Below are positions 33,331 through 41,759 of a stretch of 64,000 bases of DNA, one piece after another (the stretch's first letter is position 1; each line of letters opens with the position of its first letter). Both the position numbers and the translations under genes were made by a program. A model generated the notes under the pieces. That model ran no database searches. It was not told the DNA's origin and saw nothing but the letters and a program-made list of their open reading frames with translations. Source of the DNA: Fusobacterium gastrosuis (GTDB lineage Bacteria; Fusobacteriota; Fusobacteriia; Fusobacteriales; Fusobacteriaceae); assembly GCF_900095285.1 (NCBI RefSeq), contig NZ_LT607734.1:1240001-1304000 (forward strand), in the 5' to 3' direction.

Positions 33331-35667
33331 TTGTATTTTTTAACAGTAAAACAAAAAAATATTGTAGCTGAGCAATTAAATAAAATTAATAAGATTGTAT
33401 ATATAAGTATTCTGATGTTTTTAATAATTTTTTATCCAACATATTCTCAAAATACTCAAGCTTTGAAGACATATGAAGATATGGAAATTGAGAAAATGGA
33501 AAATGAAATAAGAACATTGGAGAAAAAAATTAAAGAATTAAAATTAAAAAAAGAAGACAAAAGTATAGAAAATTTAAAGATAGGTTTAGCATTAAGTGGT
33601 GGTGGTGCAAAAGGTTATGCACATTTAGGTGTTCTAAAAGTATTAGAAAGAGAGAAGATAAAAATAGATTATATATCTGGAACAAGTATAGGTGCCTTAG
33701 TGGGAACACTTTATTCAATAGGGTATTCAATAGAAGAAATTGAAGAAGTTTTAGACGAACTGAATTTAGAAAACTTTTGGCAAAGTGGTTCTAATTTGAG
33801 TGACTTGTCAATAGAAAAAAAAGAGAGCTTAAAAAAATATAGTTTTTATGTAAAATATGATGAGAATTTTAATTATTCGTTACCTAAGGGCTTAAAGGAT
33901 ACTGAAACAATGTATCTAGAATTAAAAAAGATTTTAAAAGAGCATAAAGATATTGAAGATACTAATAAGTTACCAATACCTGTTAGAATCATAGCAACTA
34001 ACTTAAATACAGGAAGTTCAGAAGCTATTGAAAAAGGAGATTTAGCAAGAATTTTAACAGCAAGTATGGCAATTCCAGCTATATTAGAACCAGTAGAAAT
34101 TAACGGGAAACCTTATGTTGATGGATTGGTTAGTAGAAATTTACCAGTTCAAGATGCATATGATATGGGAGCAGATGTTGTAATTGCTTCAGATATTGGA
34201 ACTGAAGTAACATATAAGAACAATTACAATATATTGAGTATTTTAAATCAGATGATAGCAATCCAGTCATCTTATATAAATAAAGAGTCGCGAGAAAAAG
34301 CTTCAATATTAATTTTACCTAATTTAAAAAATATATCAGCTCTTGATACTGAAAAGAAGAGTGAATTAATAGAACTAGGTGAAAAAGCAGCAGAGGAGAG
34401 AATAGAAGAATTAAAAAATTTACCAAAGAAATTTGACGCTTCGGATAGAGAGATAAAAGAAAATAAAAAATATTTTATTAATAAAATAGAGTACTCAAGC
34501 GATTTTAGCGAAAGTATGAAAGAAACATTGAATATAATTTTTAAAGATTTGTTAGGGAAAGAAGTTACAGACAAAAATATAGAGAGAAGAATAACGAGAA
34601 TATACAACTTAAAATATGTGAATAAATTATACTATATTGTAAAGGATGATGTACTTTATCTTGATGGTGAAGTTGGTCATCTTAATACTGTCGGAGTAGG
34701 GCTAAATTATAGATCAGGATACGGGACAACAATAAATTTAGGAACAGATATGTATTTTAATGGAAGATTCGGAAATATAATAAACTCTAATCTAAAATTT
34801 GGAGATTATTTAGGACTTGATTTAGGAACTTATTCATATTATGGTCGAAATAATAAAGTTGGGTTGTTTACAAGATTTGGTTATAATGAATCACCATTTT
34901 TCTTATATGATAAAAATAAGAAAAAAGCCAAGTTTATATCAAAAGAGTTATTTTTAAATTTAGGTATTTTTAGTCAACCTAATAATAAGACGATGTTATC
35001 TTACGGTATTTCATCGAAAATTGTAGATTTTGACATGGATACAGGAAGTAAGGATTCTAAGGAATTAGAATATTCTGGAAATTTAAATAAAACATATTTT
35101 AGATTTAAGTATGATACTTTAGATTCTATATCTGTACCTATGAAAGGCTTAAAAGCAGATTTTATATATAATTTTTCAAATTCTTTTGGTGGTTTAAAAA
35201 CAAGTGTCTATGGTCCTGCGTATACTGTAAAAGGTTATCAACCAATAACTAGGAACCTTTCATTTTTATATGGACTAAATTCAGCAGTAATAAGAGGAGA
35301 TAATATCAAGGCGGATCAGTATTTGAAGCTAGGAGGCACACATAATAATATTGAAAATAATGAATTTGAATTTTATGGATATAATTTTCAAGAAAGGTCT
35401 GTAAAAGAATTCTTAAGTATGAGCATAGGTTTAAGATACAAATTATTCTATTCAACTTATTTGACAACTAAATTTAATGTGTTGACTTACGGTAAAGAGA
35501 AAGATTTTAATGGTGAAAATCTTAGAATGTTGAAAAAATATTCAAAAGGATTAGGAGTATCATTGACTTATGATTCACCAATAGGGCCAGTAGAACTTAC
35601 TGTTTCAGATAATTTGAGAATGAGAAAACCTATAACAACATTATCAATAGGGTACAAAATTGACTAG
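33331..35667 (+). CDS. fplA: Type Vd patatin-like phospholipase autotransporter (FplA-like)
   Basis: Outer-membrane autotransporter with a lipase passenger. From the TTG at 33331 (AGGAGG 6 bases upstream) it has 778 residues: signal region (IVYISILMFLIIFYPTYS), a short coiled coil, a patatin domain with oxyanion loop GGGAKGYAHLGVLK, nucleophile Ser119 in GTSIG and Asp264 in DGL; then a POTRA domain (KKYFINKIEYSSDF onwards) and a C-terminal beta-barrel from about residue 460 ending SIGYKID. This order is that of F. nucleatum FplA, a surface class A1 phospholipase. An ATG at 33292 would add 13 residues but lacks a ribosome site. Confidence 0.92.
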   Translation: MYFLTVKQKNIVAEQLNKINKIVYISILMFLIIFYPTYSQNTQALKTYEDMEIEKMENEIRTLEKKIKELKLKKEDKSIENLKIGLALSGGGAKGYAHLGVLKVLEREKIKIDYISGTSIGALVGTLYSIGYSIEEIEEVLDELNLENFWQSGSNLSDLSIEKKESLKKYSFYVKYDENFNYSLPKGLKDTETMYLELKKILKEHKDIEDTNKLPIPVRIIATNLNTGSSEAIEKGDLARILTASMAIPAILEPVEINGKPYVDGLVSRNLPVQDAYDMGADVVIASDIGTEVTYKNNYNILSILNQMIAIQSSYINKESREKASILILPNLKNISALDTEKKSELIELGEKAAEERIEELKNLPKKFDASDREIKENKKYFINKIEYSSDFSESMKETLNIIFKDLLGKEVTDKNIERRITRIYNLKYVNKLYYIVKDDVLYLDGEVGHLNTVGVGLNYRSGYGTTINLGTDMYFNGRFGNIINSNLKFGDYLGLDLGTYSYYGRNNKVGLFTRFGYNESPFFLYDKNKKKAKFISKELFLNLGIFSQPNNKTMLSYGISSKIVDFDMDTGSKDSKELEYSGNLNKTYFRFKYDTLDSISVPMKGLKADFIYNFSNSFGGLKTSVYGPAYTVKGYQPITRNLSFLYGLNSAVIRGDNIKADQYLKLGGTHNNIENNEFEFYGYNFQERSVKEFLSMSIGLRYKLFYSTYLTTKFNVLTYGKEKDFNGENLRMLKKYSKGLGVSLTYDSPIGPVELTVSDNLRMRKPITTLSIGYKID

Positions 35668-35679
35668 GGGGAGAAAATA

Positions 35680-36468
35680 ATGTTTCAAATTTTTTTTCAA
35701 GATTTTAGTTGGGAGAAGTTTTTAATTTTGGCTGTAATATGTTTTTTTGGAGCAATTGTAGATGCTATTTCTGGGGGTGGAGGTCTTGTAACTTTACCTG
35801 CTTACTTTTCAATAGGCTTAAACCCTTATGTGGCTTTAGGAACTAATAAATTATCCGCAGCTTTATCAACTATTGCAAGTGCATATAAATTCTGGAAAGC
35901 TAAAAAGGTGAACACAGAAATAGTTGGAAAACTTTTTCTTTATTCTTTTGCAGGTGCGGTATTAGGAGTAAAAACAGCTGTATCTATTGATGTTAAGTAT
36001 TTTAAACCGTTATCTTTTTTTATCTTGGTGATAGTATTTTTATATGCTTTAAAAAATAGAGAAATAGGTGAAGTTAGTGAATATGAGGGGCCAACACCCA
36101 AAAATATGTTATATGGGAAAATAATGGCTTTAGCCTTAGGTTTTAATGATGGATTTTTAGGGCCGGGAACAGCAGCATTTTTGATGTTTTGTCTTATAAA
36201 AATTTTTAAATTTGATTTTTCAAACGCAAGTGGAAATACAAAAGTATTAAATCTGTCAAGTAACATGGCAAGCCTTATAGTATATACTTATCTTGGAAAG
36301 ATAAATTGGGCATACGGTATAGGAGTAGCTCTTGTTATGACAGTTGGAGCCATAGTTGGTTCTAAATTAGCTATATTAAAGGGAAATAAATTTATAAAGC
36401 CAATGTTTTTATTTGTAACAGCAATATTGATATTGAAAATGTCAAAAGAAATTTTTTTTAATAATTAG
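35680..36468 (+). CDS. TauE/SafE family permease (second)
   Basis: A 262-residue membrane protein of the TauE/SafE type (DUF81). Repeat one is FFGAIVDAISGGGGLVTLPA followed by LGTNKLSAALST; repeat two is NDGFLGPGTAAFLMF followed by NTKVLNLSSNMASL. This paired GGG.../NKL... pattern is the YfcA-like branch, different from the copy at 5983-6756. Probably an organic anion or sulfur compound carrier. It begins 12 bases after the autotransporter with an AGGGGGAG site, and galM follows 9 bases later. Confidence 0.9.
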   Translation: MFQIFFQDFSWEKFLILAVICFFGAIVDAISGGGGLVTLPAYFSIGLNPYVALGTNKLSAALSTIASAYKFWKAKKVNTEIVGKLFLYSFAGAVLGVKTAVSIDVKYFKPLSFFILVIVFLYALKNREIGEVSEYEGPTPKNMLYGKIMALALGFNDGFLGPGTAAFLMFCLIKIFKFDFSNASGNTKVLNLSSNMASLIVYTYLGKINWAYGIGVALVMTVGAIVGSKLAILKGNKFIKPMFLFVTAILILKMSKEIFFNN

Positions 36469-36477
36469 GGAGTGAAT

Positions 36478-37497
36478 ATGACAAAAATTTATTCTAAATT
36501 ATGGGGGAAAAATAGCAAAACAGAAGATGTATATATATATATTTTAGAAAATGAGTATTTAAAAGTAGAAGTGATAAATATAGGAGCATGCATAAAAAAA
36601 ATTGAAGTAAAAAATGATAAAGAAAAAAATAAAAACATAGTGGTTTCATACGATGAAATAGAAAGTTATGAAAAGAATCCTGCTTATATAGGAGCCATAG
36701 TTGGGAGAAATGCTGGAAGAATCGAAAAAGGTCTTTTAGCAGTAGATAATGAAATATTTCAATTAACAAAAAATAATGGAGATAATAATTTACATGGAGG
36801 ATTTAATAGTTTAAGCCACAGATTATGGAATATTGAGAAAAAAGAAGATAGACTTTTGTGCTTTATAAAAAGTGAAGATTTAGATAATGGTTATCCAGGT
36901 AATTTAGATATAAGAGTTGAATATATTTTAAATAATAACGAATTGTTAATAGAATATCATGCAAATTCTGATAAAAAAACTTATATTAATATGACCAATC
37001 ATACTTATTTTAACTTATCAGGAGAAAAAAATTCTTTAATATATGATGATATCCTAGAGCTAAGTGCAGACTATATGATGAAAATAAATGAAAATTCTGT
37101 GCCATATGAATTAATAAAATTGAAAGATACTATATTTGATTTTTCTGAAAAGAAAAAAATAAGAGAGTTTTTTGAAGGAAAAGATAGTCAAAAAGCTCTT
37201 GCCAATAATGGAATAGATCATCCATATATTTTAAATAAAAATAGAAAAAGTCCTATAATAATTTATAATGAAAAATCAAAAATAAAAATGGAGATTGAAA
37301 CAGATAACCAAGCAGTTGTTGTCTATACAGCAAATTATTTTGTTGATATAGGTTTGAAAAATCATAGTGGTATTTGTTTTGAAACACAGGATGCTCCTAA
37401 TCTTTTTAAAAATAAAAAATTAGAAATAGCTCCCACTTTTACTGATATAAATAAGCCGTATAGGAGATACACAAAATTTAAGTTTAGTAATTTTTAA
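36478..37497 (+). CDS. galM: Aldose 1-epimerase (galactose mutarotase)
   Basis: Interconverts alpha and beta anomers of galactose and glucose in the cytosol. The 339-residue product contains the family motifs GAIVGRNAGRIEKG, NNLHGGFNSLSHRLW (catalytic His), NMTNHTYFNLSG (second His) and CFETQDAPNLF with the catalytic Glu. Length is typical. I take the ATG at 36478; the GTG six bases earlier overlaps the ribosome site AGGGAG. It lies in a run with the TauE permease; no other galactose genes are close except galU at 46676. Confidence 0.93.
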   Translation: MTKIYSKLWGKNSKTEDVYIYILENEYLKVEVINIGACIKKIEVKNDKEKNKNIVVSYDEIESYEKNPAYIGAIVGRNAGRIEKGLLAVDNEIFQLTKNNGDNNLHGGFNSLSHRLWNIEKKEDRLLCFIKSEDLDNGYPGNLDIRVEYILNNNELLIEYHANSDKKTYINMTNHTYFNLSGEKNSLIYDDILELSADYMMKINENSVPYELIKLKDTIFDFSEKKKIREFFEGKDSQKALANNGIDHPYILNKNRKSPIIIYNEKSKIKMEIETDNQAVVVYTANYFVDIGLKNHSGICFETQDAPNLFKNKKLEIAPTFTDINKPYRRYTKFKFSNF

Positions 37498-37550
37498 AAG
37501 AAAACTTTAATATGAATAAATTAAACAAAATAAAAAAAGGAATGGTATGT

Positions 37551-37826
37551 ATGATTGATATTTTTATTTACATTTGTATTATTATATTTGGTGCGTTTTT
37601 AGTGCGAAAAAGACTATTACCTGAAATTATATTAAATAAAGTTTCTGTATTGCAATCGCTTTCTTTGTATATACTATTGGGTGCCATGGGATTAAAAATA
37701 GGTGCAGACAAAAAACTTATGTCAAATCTTCATATATTGGGAATAAAATCTTTTGTAGTTGCAGTATTTGCAATAATATTCTGTATAATTTTTGTAAATA
37801 TAGTTTATAGAGGTGATAAAAAATGA
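37551..37826 (+). CDS. LysO-type exporter, N-terminal half
   Basis: A 91-residue membrane protein with three hydrophobic segments (about 2-16, 33-50 and 62-85) and a GAMGLKIGADK loop. It matches the N-terminal third of LysO (YbjE, DUF340) lysine exporters, which in E. coli are one polypeptide of about 300 residues. The C-terminal part is the next gene, overlapping by 4 bases. The ATG at 37551 has an AAAGGA site; earlier ATGs at 37512 and 37542 fit less well. Lysine export is the family role; the substrate is not proven here. Confidence 0.72.
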   Translation: MIDIFIYICIIIFGAFLVRKRLLPEIILNKVSVLQSLSLYILLGAMGLKIGADKKLMSNLHILGIKSFVVAVFAIIFCIIFVNIVYRGDKK

Positions 37827-38419
37827 TAATTTTATCTCTATGTGTTTTGATAGGTTTGGGTATAGGATATTTTTTTGGAGATTTTATAAATTTTGATATA
37901 TCAACTTTAATACAAATAGGGCTTTACCTGTTGCTATTTTTTATAGGTATTGATATAGGAAAAAATAAAAATATATTTAATGATTTGAAAAAAATTGATA
38001 AAAAAGTACTCTTACTCCCCTTTATAACTATGTTAGCCACTTTATTAGGTGGTGCAGTGGCATCGTTGTTGTTATCGTTATCGTTGGGAGAAGCTGTTGC
38101 TGTGAGTTCAGGAATGGGGTGGTATTCTTTTTCTGCAATAGAACTTTCAAAAGTAAGTGTAGAGCTGGGTGGGATAGCATTTTTATCTAATATTTTTAGA
38201 GAGCTTTTAGCTATTTTGACAATACCATTTATTGCAAAAAAAATTGGTGCCTTTGAATCAGTTTCAGTTGCAGGTGCAACAGCTATGGACTCAGTGTTAC
38301 CTGTAATAAATAAAAGTAATACAGCAGAAATTTCAATAGTTTCATTTTACAGTGGATTAGTTATATCATTAGTTGTTCCAATTTTAGTTCCATTTATAAT
38401 AACAATATTTAATCTATAA
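37823..38419 (+). CDS. LysO-type exporter, C-terminal half (DUF340)
   Basis: A 198-residue membrane protein with about six helices. It carries the conserved LysO core LLLFFIGIDIGKNK, LSLGEAVAVSSGMGWYSFSA and LLAILTIPFIAKKIGAFESV followed by the AGATAMDSVLPVI helix break. Together with the preceding small gene it makes up a full LysO-like transporter split in two, with the start of one inside the stop of the other (ATGA). Split LysO genes keep both halves in phase for translation and membrane assembly, so this is probably functional and not a frameshift. Confidence 0.82.
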   Translation: MIILSLCVLIGLGIGYFFGDFINFDISTLIQIGLYLLLFFIGIDIGKNKNIFNDLKKIDKKVLLLPFITMLATLLGGAVASLLLSLSLGEAVAVSSGMGWYSFSAIELSKVSVELGGIAFLSNIFRELLAILTIPFIAKKIGAFESVSVAGATAMDSVLPVINKSNTAEISIVSFYSGLVISLVVPILVPFIITIFNL

Positions 38420-38429
38420 CTTCATAAAG

Positions 38430-38458
38430 TTGACAAATTTAGTAATCAATGTTAAAAT
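38430..38458 (+). promoter_or_regulatory. Sigma-70-type promoter
   Basis: TTGACA (38430-38435), 17-base spacer, TAAAAT (38453-38458). It drives the small protein gene at 38516 and probably the isochorismatase and DJ-1 genes after it. Confidence 0.85.
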
Positions 38459-38515
38459 AAATCAAACAATATAAAATTTAATTAAACAAAGAATAGAGAT
38501 AGAGTGGAGGAAAAG

Positions 38516-38767
38516 ATGTTAGAAAATTGGGCAGAAGAATTATATGAATCAACTTTTAGTGATGTATATGACGCATTGATTGCAGAATATAAAGAGGGTA
38601 GCTTGACAGTAGAACAGTTGAGAGTGAATCTTGCAGAGCAACAACAAATTTTATTAAATGCATTTAATGAAGGAGAAGTTAAGTCGGCTTATTGTAATGC
38701 TATGGTCGATGCACATCAATATGCTTTATCGTTAATAACTCAGGGTAAAATTATAAAGGAAGTGTAG
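38516..38767 (+). CDS. Small acidic protein of unknown function
   Basis: An 83-residue, wholly helical, acidic soluble protein (MLENWAEELYESTFSDVYDA at the start; EVKSAYCNAMVDAHQYALSL near the end). I do not recognise a family. The ATG at 38516 has a TGGAGG site 5 bases upstream; the GTG 12 bases earlier overlaps it. First gene after a strong promoter and 2 bases from an isochorismatase gene, so it is probably co-translated and well expressed. Confidence 0.75.
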   Translation: MLENWAEELYESTFSDVYDALIAEYKEGSLTVEQLRVNLAEQQQILLNAFNEGEVKSAYCNAMVDAHQYALSLITQGKIIKEV

Positions 38768-38769
38768 AT

Positions 38770-39309
38770 ATGGACGCCTTAGTTTTAATAGATGTACAGA
38801 AAGGATTTTCAAACGAAGATTTAGGAAAGAGAAATAATCCTAATGCTGAAGAGAATATGTTAAAAATTTTAGAAAAATTTAGAAAAGAAAAAAAGAAAAT
38901 TATTCATATTCAACATTTTTCTTGTGAAGAAGGAATATTTAATAGAGTAGAAAATACGGAATTCAAAAAGGGTTTTGAACCATTGGATGGAGAAATTATT
39001 TTTCAGAAGAAAGTAAATAGTGCGTTTATTGGAACAGATTTAGAGAAGTATTTAAAAGAGAATGAAATAACGGATATAGTTATTATAGGTTTAACATTGC
39101 CACATTGTGTATCAACAACAGTAAGAATGGCAAGTAATTTAGGTTTTAAAGTAATTCTTATAGAAGATGCAACAGCTTCTTTTGAAATGAAAGATTATTA
39201 TACTGATAGAATATTAACAGCTGAAGAAGTACATAGATTTAATATAACTGTGTTAAATGGAGAATTTGCAAAAATCATTAAAACAGAGGACTTTTTAAAA
39301 AAATATTGA
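38770..39309 (+). CDS. Isochorismatase-family cysteine hydrolase
   Basis: A 179-residue Rossmann-like hydrolase. The catalytic triad positions are visible: Asp in ALVLIDVQKGF, Lys in FQKKVNSAF and the Cys in GLTLPHCVSTTVRMA, the usual C-V-x-x-T-x-R context. Members hydrolyse isochorismate, nicotinamide, N-carbamoylsarcosine or similar amides, and the substrate here is unknown. It is the middle gene of a three-gene run from a strong promoter. Confidence 0.9.
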   Translation: MDALVLIDVQKGFSNEDLGKRNNPNAEENMLKILEKFRKEKKKIIHIQHFSCEEGIFNRVENTEFKKGFEPLDGEIIFQKKVNSAFIGTDLEKYLKENEITDIVIIGLTLPHCVSTTVRMASNLGFKVILIEDATASFEMKDYYTDRILTAEEVHRFNITVLNGEFAKIIKTEDFLKKY

Positions 39310-39328
39310 TAAAAATTAGGAGAGAAAT

Positions 39329-39877
39329 ATGAAAGCTTATATTTTTATGGCTGATGGTTTTGAAATTTTAGAAACATTTGCTCCTGTTGATGTATTAAAA
39401 AGGTGTGGAGCTGAAGTAATTACTGTTTCAATAAAAGAAAATTTATTTATTGAAAGTTCACAAAAAAATATTTTTAAAGCTGACAAATTATTATCTGAAA
39501 TTAATTGTGAAGATGGAGATTTAATTATTATTCCAGGAGGATATCCGGGATATATAAATTTAAGAGAAAATAAAAATGTAGTTGATATAGTTAAATATTA
39601 TATAGATAAAGATAAGTATGTGGCTTCTATTTGTGGGGGACCGACAATTTTTGCAGTAAACAAAATAGCGTGTGGAAGAGAGTTGACAGGACATTCTTCT
39701 ACAAAAGAAATTATAGAAACTACACATAAATACATTGAAAAACCTGTTCATGTCGATGGAAAAATAATTACTGGAGTTGGAGCAGGGTATTCAATAAATT
39801 TTGCTTTTGTAATAGCAGAACAATTTTTCTCAAAAGATGTTATTCAAAAAGTGAAAAAAGGAATGGAAATATTATAA
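39329..39877 (+). CDS. DJ-1/PfpI family protein
   Basis: A 182-residue class I glutamine-amidotransferase-like protein of the DJ-1/YajL/ThiJ type. Seen: FMADGFEILETFAPVDVLKR with the conserved Glu, LIIIPGGYPG, and the nucleophile elbow VASICGGPTIFA with the reactive Cys. Such proteins act in oxidative or carbonyl stress, or as chaperones, and the precise role varies. It ends the operon, followed by a terminator, and has a TAGGAG ribosome site. Confidence 0.92.
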   Translation: MKAYIFMADGFEILETFAPVDVLKRCGAEVITVSIKENLFIESSQKNIFKADKLLSEINCEDGDLIIIPGGYPGYINLRENKNVVDIVKYYIDKDKYVASICGGPTIFAVNKIACGRELTGHSSTKEIIETTHKYIEKPVHVDGKIITGVGAGYSINFAFVIAEQFFSKDVIQKVKKGMEIL

Positions 39878-39897
39878 TAAAAAATATTTTAAAAGCT

Positions 39898-39924
39898 AAA
39901 AGCCGACAATTCTGTCGGCTTTTT
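39898..39924 (+). terminator. Terminator between DJ-1 and AbgT genes
   Basis: AAAAGCCGACA (39898-39908), ATTC loop, TGTCGGCTTTTT (39913-39924). The genes on either side converge, so it may serve both. Confidence 0.92.
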
Positions 39925-39959
39925 GTTTTTATACAATATATTATTTTTATAAAACTGTT

Positions 39960-41495
39960 CTATAATACGAAATTTATAGCTCCTTCGATTCCTATTGGTA
40001 ATCCAGTTATAAACCAAATAACTAAGAATATTGACCAACCAATTAAGAAACATATAGAATAAGGAAGCATTAAAGAAATAAGAGTTCCAATACCTGCATT
40101 CTTATCATATTTTTGAGTAAACGCAACTATCATAGCAAAATAACTCATTAAAGGAGTTATAATGTTAGTAGAAGAATCTCCAACTCTATATGCTAATTGA
40201 GTAAATTCAGGAGAATATCCAAGTCTCATTAGCATTGGAACAAATACAGGAGCCATTATAGCCCACTTAGCTGATGCAGATCCCATAAATAGATTTATAA
40301 AAGCTGAAACTAAAACAAATAAAATTATTAGAGGTACACCAGTAAGCCCAATACTTTCAAGGAATTCAGCACCTTTTACAGCAATAAATGTTCCTAAATG
40401 TGTGTAATTAAAATATGCAACAAATTGAGCTGCAGCAAAAACAAGAGCTAAATATCCACCCATAGTTGCCATAGCAGATCCCATCATTTTAGCCGCATCT
40501 TTGTCATTTTTTATAGTTCCTACAACTTTTCCATAAACTAAACCTGGGAATAAGAAGAACATCATAAGAGTAGGTACTAATCCTTTAGAAGTCCATTCTT
40601 TTAAGTTTCCATCAACTTTTAAAATAGCATTTTCAGGTAAAATTAAGAAAAGCATTAAGGCGATAAAGATTACAACAGTTATTCCAGCTGCTCTTAATCC
40701 TTTTCTTTCGATATCAGTTAAATCATTAGTATCAGGAATTTCATCTCCTTCATACTTTCCTAATCTAGGTTCTATAATTTTATCAGTAATATAAGTTCCT
40801 AGTGCTGTTAAAATAAAAGTAGAAGCGAACATGAAGTAATAGTTAGATGCAGGGTTTACAAAATAATCTGGTCTTAAAATTCTAGCTGCTTCAGTAGTGA
40901 TTCCTGATAAAAGAGGGTCAGTTGTAGATAATAAAAGGTTAGCTGAGAATCCTCCAGAAACACCAGCAAATGCCGCTGCAAGTCCTGCAAGTGGATGTCT
41001 TCCAAATGATAAGAAAATTAAAGCACCTAATGGAACTAAAACAACATATCCAGCATCTGACGCGATATTAGACATAACACCAGCAAGAACAACCATAGCA
41101 GTTAAAGCTCTTTTTGGTGTAGCGTTAACTACTTTTCTCATTGTAGCACCCATAAGTCCACTTTTTTCACATACACCTATACCAATAAGTGCAACAAGAA
41201 CTGTACCTAAAGGAGCAAAGCCAGTAAAGTTACCAACCATTGAAGAAAAAATGTATCTTATTCCAGCTGCATTTAATAATGATTTAATTTCAAGAGTTGT
41301 TTCTTTAATTTCCATAGTTTTTCTATCCAAAGCAGTATAAGTAACAGAAGCTCCACTTTTAGCTGCAATAGCAGAAATTACAATGATAATTAAACATAAA
41401 ATCCAGAATAATGTGAATGGATGTGGAAGTTTATTACCACCTTTTTCAACGAAATCAAGAAACTTTTCCAAAAAACTTTTCTTTTCTTTAGTCAT
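39960..41495 (-). CDS. AbgT family transporter (p-aminobenzoyl-glutamate type)
   Basis: Inner-membrane carrier of 511 residues with about eleven helices plus two re-entrant hairpins. AbgT signatures: KLPHPFTLFWILC near the start, SNIASDAGYVVLVPLGALIF, FMGSASAKWAIMAPVFVPML and YRVGDSSTNIITPLMSYFA. Members take up p-aminobenzoyl-glutamate, or expel sulfonamides as in MtrF and YdaH; the substrate is not decided. No abgAB peptidase genes are adjacent. An AGGAGG site sets the start. It diverges from sppA across 264 bases with a Fur-like palindrome. Confidence 0.93.
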   Translation of the reverse strand: MTKEKKSFLEKFLDFVEKGGNKLPHPFTLFWILCLIIIVISAIAAKSGASVTYTALDRKTMEIKETTLEIKSLLNAAGIRYIFSSMVGNFTGFAPLGTVLVALIGIGVCEKSGLMGATMRKVVNATPKRALTAMVVLAGVMSNIASDAGYVVLVPLGALIFLSFGRHPLAGLAAAFAGVSGGFSANLLLSTTDPLLSGITTEAARILRPDYFVNPASNYYFMFASTFILTALGTYITDKIIEPRLGKYEGDEIPDTNDLTDIERKGLRAAGITVVIFIALMLFLILPENAILKVDGNLKEWTSKGLVPTLMMFFLFPGLVYGKVVGTIKNDKDAAKMMGSAMATMGGYLALVFAAAQFVAYFNYTHLGTFIAVKGAEFLESIGLTGVPLIILFVLVSAFINLFMGSASAKWAIMAPVFVPMLMRLGYSPEFTQLAYRVGDSSTNIITPLMSYFAMIVAFTQKYDKNAGIGTLISLMLPYSICFLIGWSIFLVIWFITGLPIGIEGAINFVL

Positions 41496-41573
41496 AAATC
41501 CTCCTAATTAATGTATTTATTTTAAATATAATGTATTTTTTTATATAATATTTTATAAAAAAAACATTAAATT

Positions 41574-41591
41574 TTATCATTATTATGATAA
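41574..41591. promoter_or_regulatory. Fur/PerR-like palindrome between abgT-type and sppA genes
   Basis: TTATCAT, 4 bases, ATGATAA (41574-41591), a perfect 7-base-arm palindrome in the divergent spacer. A related imperfect site, TGATAATTATTGTTA, is at 41622-41636. Both resemble the AT-rich sites of the Fur/PerR family, but AT-rich palindromes arise easily here. The rest of 41496-41759 is AT-rich spacer with no gene. Confidence 0.35.
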
Positions 41592-41759
41592 CAATAAAAA
41601 ATTAAAAAATCAAGAGAAAAATGATAATTATTGTTATAATACCATTAATTTTGGAAAAAAGTTTAAAAAAATAGAACAAAAAAATAAATTTTTTTTAAAA
41701 ATTTGAATATCTTTAAAATATAATATAGAATAGAAATATAAAAAAAATGGGGGAACAAA

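Noticed and set aside
37551..38419. LysO pair as a frameshifted single gene
   Set aside because: The second gene has its own ATG overlapping the stop and a ribosome site-like AGAGGTGA; both parts are complete domains.
40897..41340. 147-codon + strand frame inside the AbgT-type gene
   Set aside because: Antisense of a clear transporter gene, no ribosome site, no recognisable motif.
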